DNA of 64,000 nucleotides from Symbiodinium natans (Eukaryota > Sar > Dinophyceae > Suessiales > Symbiodiniaceae). Where the stretch lies: NCBI GenBank assembly GCA_905221605.1, contig CAJNDS010002606.1, positions 20,001 through 84,000 of the forward strand, given 5' to 3'. The notes beneath the pieces were generated by a model. The model did not search any database. It had not been told where the DNA came from and saw nothing but the letters and a program-made list of their open reading frames with translations. How positions within the stretch are numbered: position 1 is the stretch's first letter; every line of letters starts with the position of its first letter. Made by a program: the position numbers and the translations under genes. Of the stretch, positions 46,700 through 57,900 are shown piece by piece.

Positions 46700-49600
46700 A
46701 AGGACAGATCAGGCTTCAAAAGGACGCTACAAAGAAGCCCTGTGGATCCTGGTGGCTTGCTGACAGGTGTTCGATACTTTTCCATGGTTTTCTTTGCTCC
46801 CCCCAGCCTCCACAGCATCCACTGGTGCACGAAGCCGCGTGCGCTGCGTGGCTCGTCTCGACCGTGTCAGGCTCGCTCTCGGGCGTGATCGTCCAAGCTG
46901 TCCGCTGCCGTAGTGTGCCTGTATGCACGAGGCAACGCAGTCGTGAAGGGATTGCTGAACACACAACAGCGTAACAGCGTACGCAACATGGAAAGATTGG
47001 ATCCCTTGCATAAGCTCAAACACGTTGCATGCTCAAAGCTCATCCACGTCAAGCAGTGTCGTTGCACAGGGATCCAGGCAGAGCTGCCATGGCTGCCCCT
47101 GCATCTCGATTTAAGCTGTAGGTGTAAGACTTCTAACTCTGCACTCTGCACCTACTAAAAACCAACCACCCAGCTTCCAACAACACAAGGCGGCAAGCAG
47201 AGCTAAGCACTAAGGCATGGCATGTGTGCAGAGGAGCGCTACTGGTATGTCCATTCATGTCAAGTCTCGTCGCATCATCCACGTTGCCGATCGCATGGTG
47301 CACAAACAGTCACAAACAGGAGATGCCACACTAGCCGAAAAACCTCTCGATACATTGCCTCACTCCTTCAAGCATGAAGGCAGGCATGCAGTCTCAAAGC
47401 TTTTTGACGCCGCATCGAGACAGCAGCCTGAGCCAGACATGGAAACTGGAGCCTGTCAGATTTGGGTGGCATGGGTAATCACGGGAGGATCAACATGAGG
47501 CAAAGGTGGGGGGCTACTCAACTTCCAGCTCCTTTCCCATATCTATCCAAAGACTTGATAAATGGAGTCTTTCTTGTCCATCATGGTCGAACCCGTTCGG
47601 GTTAGACGCACAGCGTGCAAACTACACTGAAGGACGACTGGGTTTGGTGGGAAAAAGGAGTGGCCAAGCATGCGGCTGCACTGCCGAGCTCGCCTCTCGC
47701 CCTCTGCCGGAACTCCCCCACGGTGTTGCTGCAGGCGTGTTGCAGACGGATACTACACTACTACGCACACGTCCGGCACAGACAAGCTGGAAATCCTTGC
47801 TGGATCTTGCTGGCAGTTTCTTTTAATTCTGGTCACAAGCTTCTCTGGCGGCTGGGCGTCTTAAAGTCTTAAATCTGAGTGGTGCCTCCTTCCAGCAGGT
47901 TGCTGACTGAGTATCTTTTTCACTCCAACAGCGGCTCTTACCACGGCCATGCCAAGAAAAGTAACGAACCCTTTCCATCCAAAAACTGCCAACTAGCACT
48001 GCTTAAACTGGGGCTTGTGTTGGGATTTTCTCGCACCCAGCCGGACAATGGCAAACCACTGCATGCTGATCGGGCGTGTGCTTCAAAGACTCGACGTGCA
48101 GAGTGGCACTCAGCAAAGCCGGGAGAGGACGCCAAACACGCGAATCTTCCCTGCTAGGAAAGTGACCGCATGTCAAGAGTCCAGGGTATGGCATGAACAG
48201 CACAATTGTTGCAGCTTCTAGCCCTTTCAGCCGTCCTAGCACCAGAGGTGTCATCGCCGTCCAAACAGCAATGCCAAGCCTTGGAGTGAATGTGATAAGG
48301 CACACGAATCAGTGTCGACCCTGTCGCCTGGCATATTTGCGAAGTTGCTGGGTGTAACTAACTGAGCTGGATGCTAAATCACGCAACTACAACACTCTGC
48401 TGGAGCAGGGCGCTCTCAAGCTTCTCAGCCACTGGACAGCAGAATATTTGGCGTTTGTTTTCTTTGGTGATATGGGCGGCAGGCGTTAATGTTGCATGCT
48501 CCAGAGTCTGGCCAAGAAGCCCGAAGGACGTGCTGAAGTGTCGAAGTGTCTCCACGGGCCTCTCCTCCAAAACGTTCGCGCACACATCAAACAAAGCAGA
48601 AAACAGGACCTGGATTCACGACTACTGCCACGACTCGGCACTGCACCTCGGGACTTGGGACTACCAATATTCATCCTTTCAGCAACATCTTGGCAACTAT
48701 GCAAAGTGCGGTGGCCTGAAGGTCTCTGAGCACCTCGCTGCACCTCGCCAAGTCAAGGTTGAAAGTCCTTCAAAAGTATGCGAACAAAACATGTACATCT
48801 ACATATGTATATACACGTATGTGTGTCATTGTGTTGATATGTGTGTGCAGTTCAGCCACAACCCCACACCCAACCCGCGACCGCAACCACCCACACGTCA
48901 CAACCACACGGTCTAAAATACTACGAAGAGGGCTACACAATGCAGGGTGGAGGGGAGTGCGCAGCCATACCACGACCACATCACAGGGAAGGAGGGGGGA
49001 CAATGCCAATGCCATGATGATCTTCTACGTGATAAGACATGTGGCATGGTCTCTTCCCATCAAATAACCACACCGCGCCTCGCCGCGCGTTCGCGCAAGG
49101 TTGAGATATGTTGATCTTTGTCACCGTACACACAAGTGTGGCCCGGCAGCACTACTCTTAACATCACGATAGGAGCTTTTTGGGCATAGACGCTCACACT
49201 TGCAATCACTTGCACACAGGCAGAGCTTCAGGGTTTTTTGGGCGATCTACCAGCCCTGTTGAAGATTTTCAGGACTTAGAGAGGCGGCTTAGGTTCAGAG
49301 TCCGGAGATTTGGGTTCGCCGGCCCTCCTGTGGGTTGTTTAAAGTTCCTTTGTTTTCCACCTCTCTGGGCTGTTTAGGTTTGTGGGGCTTGGGGTTTAGG
49401 GTTCTCGGCTCTCGGGTTTAAGATCTTAGGGGTTGCCGGGCTGTTTAGAGTCTTACGGGCGTTTAAAGTTTTAGGGTTCCGGGTTTCCGGCCTCTTTCCC
49501 CCCCCCACCTAGCCTACCCACGTTGAGGGGTTTCGGGGGTGAAGGGTTTACGGTGAACCCCTTTGTGAGTTGTTTAGGGTTTGAAAAGCCGACTGAGTCG

Positions 49601-51900
49601 CACTGCAGAGGATGTAGGGTGGAATCCGACACAGGACACAAGATCTCGGAACCACATGCCCCTCATGTCCTTCCTTTCCTTTCATGCAAGTGTGAAAAAC
49701 CACCAAAATGTATAGGCCTTTGAGAAGCATGTAGTTATATATTTTATTGTATCCACAGAGGGAGAGAGAGAGAGTGAGGGACAAATAACAAAAAAACAAC
49801 AGTAAATAGTAAGAAGAATAAGAATACACGTATGTATAGACCGTGTCTTGCTTACAAGCTGCATCTTACCATGGCGCTGCGGTCTCCCCTGTCTGAGATT
49901 CGCTGAAATGGAAGGCAAGCAGCGGGGCAAGATCTTGGCCAGTGAGGCTTCGGTAGGCCTGGGCCAATTCCAGCCCCAATGTGCAGATGCATGTGCAGAT
50001 GTATTAGAGGGGACGTTGACATTCGAAAACCGACCGCCGAAATAAGTCGCACGTAAAAACGTTTATTTAACAGCCACTCCTGGAACTCGTGGAGTCCAAT
50101 CAGAGCCAGGGAGCGCTTTGCCCCAGCTTGATAAAGCAAGGCATCATCGCAAGGTCCGCAGGAAGGGAAAGCTCGTTGATTATGACTGCCACGCTAGCCA
50201 TCCTGGGCCCGCAAAGACACCTTCATTGGAGTGCACTTAATAAGTAGTCCCCACCCCAGGACTCGGCCCAGGAAAAGCAACTCGGCGGATCCCCCCTAAA
50301 GCACAGCCCAAATTTGTCACGACTTGTCCCTCCCAAGCGAGCTTGCGTGAATATGTGAGAGGTTGGAGGGGCACCTATGGCCGGCCGACACTGTCATGAT
50401 CTTTGCAATTCATTCGGTTTGCCTCAGTGTAGATGTGCCGTTGGGAAATCTGCAGAATTTAACCTGCTGTATGATAGTGCGCTGCTGGGCGGCGGCAAGC
50501 TGAAGCGCTGGACCTGCGGCACCCCGGCGGAATACCTTATCAAGGCAAGACTTGGGCGATTTGCTCTGCGCTCTGCGCCGTACATTCCCCACATTTCCAG
50601 CTCAGCAACATGGTGATGCAGAAGAGTGTAGCCGGCATCGTGCAGGGTGGCACCTGAGGCCCGTATTCCGGGACCTATCGTGGTCATTCTGACATACAAC
50701 TGTCTAGGCCACGCAATTAAAGCTTGCATCCTAGAAGCAGGGAAAAGTCCTCCCCAAAAGCCCACACCAGCCTCACTCGGTGCGACGACAAGTCTGTGAC
50801 GAGAAGCCGGGTTGATGGATATGCGAATGAAAGTAGAGGCTTTGAGGGCAAAGAATGCCACAGTACGTTGAAGGAACGAGCTGGAACAGCTACTCGCATC
50901 CCACCGCGTTGAGCTATCAATCTCGGCGCGGAGGATGCAAGAAGAGCTTTCCCCCCCAGCTGCAGGCAGAAGTAGCAGAAACAATCATTTGCTGGCGCGT
51001 CATCTCTCGAGCAGGTTGGATCAGGTTCATGTCCTCGGCAGGAGGATCCCATTGTTTGGAGGTGTGCCGCAGATCAGTGGCAAGCTAGTTTAAAGGAATT
51101 CCCAGGTTGATCTGCAGGGCTTCAAAGCCAAGATGCCACCCATCTGTGGCACCATAATCGGATGCCTGCGCTACGACAGCACAGACGCAGCTTGAACCGG
51201 GAAAGCAACACGCGCGCGCGCGCACACACACACACACACACCCCCGAAGCAACACACGCAGACACACAGACAAAGTTGTTTGGTTGTGGCCTTCTTGTCG
51301 CAAGCATTGCATCTGCCGCCGGAAGCATTGCAGCGACATCTCCAGCCGCATGCTGCTAAGGCTTCTGCAGGTCACGTGCCATCTCACAGTCACCTATATT
51401 CCAGTCTCCCCCACACGCTGGCGCGCTAATGACTCTATCAGATTGGCCCTCTTCAGCTGCGACCCACACTTGCAAACCCCTTCTTATGCTCCCCTGATTG
51501 CTTTGCCTAATGCTGGCTTGATGCCTGGACGGATAAACGCCTCTTTCGCAGACCCGCACCTGTGGCAAAGCAGATTGTGAATAGGGCCACACTCTGGCCA
51601 GAGGCAGAATGGCTGTCACAACTGTCTTTGCATGTTTTCGTACTTTCTGCAGCTCTTTCTGTACATTGCAAGAGTTACAGCTCTGAGGCGCGCATTGCAG
51701 GCCCGCTTGCAACCAGGGCTACTGGCACAGCTGTCAGAAAGGATTGAGAAGCTTGACACGGAGTTGACACATCCAAGAATCGAAGGTCCAGCCCCCTGAC
51801 TTCTTCAAGCGCCACGAGGCCAGATCCAGAAATCAACTGGCTTTGAGTGTGCACCAGTATCTAGACCCACTCTGTGCCAGAGCTGGTCCAGTGTTGTCTG
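46700..51900. other. Long stretch without a confident gene
   Basis: No recognised domain on either strand. A minus-strand frame at 50424-50984 contains GATLHDAGYTLLHHHVAEL, which is faintly ankyrin-like. Degenerate telomere-like words (GGTTTAGGG, GTTTAGGGT) are dense at 49370-49590. A (CG)n(CA)n microsatellite lies at 51211-51241. Confidence 0.35.
51211..51241. repeat. (CG)n(CA)n microsatellite
   Basis: About 12 bp of CG followed by about 18 bp of CA. Confidence 0.9.
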
Positions 51901-51950
51901 TACGCGGCGCACTTCTTTCTCGCACCAGGTTCGCTAAGGTTCACTAAGGT

Positions 51951-54900
51951 TCACTGGATGTTGAAGATCTTTTTCATGCCAATGACCGCCTCCCAGTCCT
52001 CCTTGATCATCTCATCTTTGAAGTGCTCTTTCAGCGTGTCAATGCTTTCGCGGGTAATCTTCGAGTAAATCTTGTTGCTGAAGTCAAAGTGGCGTCCATA
52101 CATGATGTGGTTCTGCGCCGTCGTCTGCTCAATCTTCACACAAACGGTGTCACCTCGGCGGGCCTTTGGCACCCCTTTCTTGTTGATCTCAATGCTGGCC
52201 ACATGCCCAATGGCCAAGTCGTCCTTGTCAGGTATACACAGTGGGGTGCCCGATCTCAACTGGCCAGCTAACACCTGGCACCCCAGGATGATCGGATCTT
52301 GCTTGCGGAAAATATGCTGCTTGTCGACCTGCAAAATCACTGGGAAGACAGCATCTTTCCTTGTTTCCGTCTTCTGGGTCTCACGGAACTTCTCCATGTA
52401 TTTGGTGAACTTGTCTTGCAGGTGGTAGATGATGTCTGCAGTAAAGATGGTGACACCGTCTGTGTCTGCTTGCTTTTGGGCGTCTGGGTTGACCTTCACA
52501 TCAAAGGCCAGAATCAGCGCATACTCTGGATGCTTCTTCTCCTTCATGATTGTTGCTCTTTTGACGTCCTTCCCAGGGCTGAGAGAGGTATGATCAAGCA
52601 GATGGTTCCAATCACAAAGGTCGAAAACCTACGGCAGAAGGTTCCGACGCCTTCTTGTGCACTTCTCCGATTCCCACGTCAAACACGGGAATCTTCATGT
52701 CCTAGACGCACGGCAGGCTACGAGTTGCGGTGGATTCCCGTGCAACCCCCACTGTACCCCTTTCATCGTCCTCAGACATCGAATATGTCAAGGGCACTTG
52801 CAAACACTCTCTCCCTCTCTCACAGGCAAGGCAGCTCCAAGCTCCGTCTCGCAGAGACGCCTAACCAAGTACCGTCGTACGGAGCTCCCATGAGCAGGCT
52901 GAGCATGCTCACAGGCCAAAGAACTCGACATCACAATTCACGTGGCGCTGCTGAGGCCCCTTTAGCCCTGACTCTGTCCTGAAGGAAGGACAGCAGCGCT
53001 TCCAGTGAGCCGAGCGTGCTGGCCTGCGAAGCAGAGGCGAGTGAGTAGCCGCAAGTAAACGCCAGTAGCCCGGTAGCTGGACAAACACAGGCTCTCCAGG
53101 GCAACATGTTGGCAGATGAGGGTTGTATACTTTTTACCACCCGCGGTCCGAAGCGTCGACTCCGCGGCGCGTTGAACAGTCGAGGAACTCTTCAGACTCA
53201 GGTAAAAAAACACAGACATGAGAGGTTTACAAAGGTTGGGGCAACAGCGTCGTCGTGGCCCTGCATGAGGGTTTTCAGATGCTTCAAGGGGTGCAGATCA
53301 GTTAGGACCAGTGCGGCTCCTGGGCGGACGTGCAACCTCCGAAAACCCTCCTCCCAGGGCCAGGCACCTCCCTTGCCGCCTTGGACCTGGGGGGCCCTGG
53401 AATCCCTGAATCTTCCATTGCCAGGAAATAAAGCTCAACCTCTAAACTGCTTTGACTTTCAAGGCTTCCCAAGATGATCAGGGTGGTCTGCCGAACCCGG
53501 AGAGAGGCCAGGGGGGGCCGCGTAGCGTATACTTGACGTGCGGCAGCATCCCAACGTCCCCGGTTTCCAACCTTGACGTAGACCCCTGCTGGTTCCTTGG
53601 CGAAGTCGTTGAGGATGCTCTCCTTGGCAGGGGCACAGAGAAATCAGAAAATAGAAAATGAATAAAAACAAATGAATACAGTAATAGCAAGAAGAAGAAT
53701 AAGAAGAAGAAGAATAGGAATAGGAATAGGAATAGGAATGGGAATGGGAATAGGAATAGGAATAGGAATAAGAATGGGAATAAGAATAAGAATAAGAATA
53801 AGAATAAGAATAAGAATAAGAGTAACGGTAAAAGATCCAGACAGCCGAGCGGCAAAACCTTCGCTTGCTTCGTCCTTCAGCTCCTCGAGATCGTCGTCTG
53901 GCCCACAAACCTCAGCCAAACCGGTAAGGCGTGCCGTCCTCAGGCTTGCGGGCTCTTTCTCTAAAGAAATTTCCGTCTTGACCTTGAATTCTCTGCGGTC
54001 TGGATGTTCGACCTTACTCCATGCCCAGCCACGAGTAGCTGGGTACCGGCCACAGCCTCCTCGAGCCCTGGCGCTGAGATCTTCACCTGAGATCCATGCA
54101 ATACGCGCAAATGCCAGCTGCTCTCGGACACCTGGCATTGTTTTGAAAATCTGCAGCTTGCAGGAGCCGACAAGTGAAAGCAGATTTCCACTCCAGGGCA
54201 CACCCATGGACGTGCTGATCTGTGCGTGCTTGACGTATTCGTTCCTTGGCTGGATCACGCATTCGCGATCCCATTCTCTTGCTGCTCATGCCTTCGCCTA
54301 CAGTGGGCTTGTGTTTGGTTGGTGCTTTTAGAACCATCGAAAGCGAATGTTGTCGAAGCCTTTGCGCATGTCAACTTGATGCTACTGTAGTAAGAGGTGA
54401 CAAAGACGCACGCAGAGCTGCGAGAAACTGAAGCCAAGAAGCTTGACCCGCATCTCCTTCATCGGTTGAGGCGTCAGCAGTGCTCGGATGGTCGTGACAA
54501 TCGGCCCACCTAAGCCAGCCAGCACAATCGTGTCACCCTCGCGAAGGGTGCCGTTGAGCAGCACCACATCGATGGTAGTACCCAAACCCTCGATGTTTTT
54601 GACCTCAATCACTGTGCACTCAAGCTCTTCCTTGCTCTCCAGCTTGCCCCCCATCAGGTCTTGGGTGAGTTTGAGGATCATGTACAACAAGTCCGGCACA
54701 CCCTCACCAGTGAGAGCACTGGTTGGCACGATGGACACAGACGTCCGAGGGTCATCGTTCTCCCAATACCTGATACAAACAGCACAGGAATGCCTTCCTT
54801 TTAAGGCCTCTGAGCACAAGAGTCACTTGATACTTGCCAAACTTTCTTTGCTTTCTTTGCTGCCCAGCAGCAGGCTGCAATTCAGCCCGCGCTCATTCAG

Positions 54901-57900
54901 CTGGAGCATCACGTTGTTATAGCGTGTCTGAAATTCCATCCGTACGGACTGCTCTTGTCGGTCCAGTGCCTCCTGGACACTAGTGTAGGACTTTGCATTC
55001 CACTGGTAGAGGATGTCGATCTTGTTCAGCGCTATGATAAAAGGGCAGCGGCGCTTCTTCAGCAGCTCCAGTGACTCAACCTTGTCGTCAGGCCGACTCG
55101 CGAAAACACTGCATGGCTGCATAACGTGACTCCCCCAGAATCATCGATCTTAGAACTCACAACCTCAAAATGAAACAGGAGGCCGTTTGCGGCTCCAGCC
55201 CGTGCCTCAGCAACTGCACTCGCGCAACCCATGCGGAGAGCACGCAAGAATGCAGCGATGCCTCCTGAAACCCTGTGGCTAAGTCCATCATCCCAAGGCG
55301 CATAATGTCAATGACAAGGATGGCAAGGTCGGCCAAAGAGGATCCACGCATCCGAAGGTTGTTGAAGGATTCCTGGGCTAGGGGAGGCCACTAAGGCAAC
55401 TGAAACTTCAAACCACGTCCGGCCGTGTTAAGGCCCTTCAACCCCAACAGCCCCAAGCGCTTCCAGCTTCAGATTCCCAAAAACTGTTCTTGCACAGATG
55501 AGAGGGAGGGAAGGGAGGGAAGGGAGGGAAGGGAGGGGGGCTGTTTTACACTCAGTCTTTCGAACGAAGAATCACAACGAGCCCACTGCCTAGGCATCCA
55601 TTCAACAATCCTATGGTGGACTTTGGAACTCGCAGACGCATCATGGGCCTAAGCAACCCGCTGGCTTGAGCGTTTTGCTAAGAGGTGCCGTGTTTTCCAG
55701 AGTCATAGAAGTCATAGAAGTTCTGCAAGAGCCACAGGAAGCGTCCAAGTACTGACATACCGGCACTGGCACAAGGCTTTGCCCAAGTATTGCTTTCGCT
55801 GCTTAAACTCTGTGTCTCTTTTTCGACATGGCACAAGAAGCGGCGAACCCAGTACGCGCAGCTTGAAATTATACTCACTAAACACGCCAAGCATCATGAC
55901 CTGGCGTGTCAATGATCAGCAGACCGGGCACCTCAGAATCGCACACAGAAACATGAAACAATCGTTGAGTGCATTCTGTGCGCCAACTCGGTCCAATCTA
56001 TATGCGCTGACATGAGGAGAACCCAGATATTCTAAATGTGCTCCAGAGTTCCCTCGCTGCTTCCCTTGGCTCTGACTCTTCCAAAGACATGCTGATGCTC
56101 CTTGCCACTGGGCAGCCTCCAACTCAAACTCCTCGTCCACCTTCCTGGTCTGCTCTTGCAGCGCAATGTCCGGGAAGAACGTCGCTCCAATCTGCTGTGT
56201 GATGCCACCAGCCTCACCTGCGCAAAACTCGCGCGTCAAGACAGCAGTGATCTTCTACCCTGCTGCAATAGACCCCACATGGAGCGAAAAGATCTTTGCA
56301 TGAGCCACTTCAGCCGGCTCCCTTCCGTTTTAAGACCAATTTAAAAAGCAAGAGTTCCATTCTGAACCCATCCAGCTCAGCCTTCTTGCACATTGGTTCG
56401 GCGGATCTTGTCTAAAAGCTTCGTCTTGCCTGTGTCGACATGCCTCAGGGCCAACGCGTGAAGAGGCTGCAAAACGGTGGGCGGAAAGCGACATCAGACC
56501 CTGCAACAAAGCAACAAGTATCAGAACAACAGACATAAGTTGAAAAGGTTTGTCACGGAGATGGTCCAAGCCTCGACCTGAATTCCAAAGAATCAAAGCC
56601 CCAAGCTTTGAGCCACTAGCCCAAAGCGCTGAACCACGAACTGCTGAGGCCTACTCCCACTGCCTTCAAGACTTCAATCAGAGGTTAGAGGTCTCGCAAA
56701 GTGCTCTACGCACCTTTAGCAACCTGTAAAACTGGGGCTGGGGGGGGGACCTTCCAGGCATTCCCCCTAAAAAGGAAAAGAAAGATAGATGAAAGAGAGA
56801 TGAGAAAGGAGATGAGAGAGAGACGAGATAGAGATGAGAGAGAAATGAGAGAGATGAGAGAGAGATGAGAGAGAGATGAGAGAGAGATGAAAGAGAGATG
56901 AAAGAGAGATGAGAGAGATGAGAAAGAGAGAGAGAGAGATGCAGAGAGATGCGAGAGATGAGCGAGATGAGAGAGATGAGAGAGATGAGAGAGATGAGAG
57001 AGATGAGAGAGATGAGAGAGATGAGAGAGATGAGAGAGATGAGAGAGATGAGAGAGATGAGAGAGATGAGAGAGATGAGAGAGATGAGAGAGATGAGAGA
57101 GATGAGAGAGATGAGAGAGAGGAGAGAGATGAGAGAGATGAGAGAGATGAGAGAGATGAGAGAGATGAGAGAGATGAGAGAGATGAGAGAGATGAGAGAG
57201 ATGAGAGAGATGAGAGAGATGAGAGAGATGAGAGAGATGAGAGAGATGAGAGAGATGAGAGAGATGAGAGAGATGAGAGAGGCAGAGCCACAGAGAGAGA
57301 GAGAGAGAGAGATGAACAAGAGATTGTGGTTGTGGAACTTAGGTCATGTCAGATTTGTAGTTGCAGGCTCACCTTGCGAAATATGTTTTTTTTGCATGCG
57401 GGCACGAGGCCAAAACACTGTGCTCCCTTCCCTCGCCATCTTTTGCCATATACGATGCTCTCTCTCTCTCTCTCTCTCTCGCAGCCTCGGGAATATGCGT
57501 TGCTAATGGAAATAATAAGGCTTCTCAGAGCATTTGGGCCTTCTTGTTGTCACTTTCCCTCTCTTGCAGTTTGGCATATGCTTGAGGTTTGATTTCTCCT
57601 AGCTCTTCACACAACCTGTGAGGTTGCACCGTCTCGTCGCACCTTTTGGGGAGTCACATCGTCCTAGGCGTTCCTTTTGCGTGGAGAGTTGCGGGTTGCG
57701 GGATTGCTTTGATTTCCCGACTGTGGACTCCAATGCCAGCATGTGAAGCGACGAGGAGCGTGAAAAAGCACAGTTCTGCAAATGAGAGGGCATGACATGG
57801 CATGACGCACCGATACTTCATCGCACGTGCAGGCAAGGCACCCCATGATGCAGATGACTGGGGAACGGTACCCCATGAAGGATGAAGAAGAAGAGCTGCT

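Noticed and set aside
53478-54331. ORFs rich in FLFLF, SYSYS or GIGIG
   Set aside because: They run through the GGAATA hexamer repeat in an eIF5B intron; the real exons are 53869-53910, 54030-54086 and 54202-54244.
56678-57592. SLISLISL and RDERDE repeat ORFs of more than 200 codons
   Set aside because: Translations of the 9-bp minisatellite within eIF5B intron 2.
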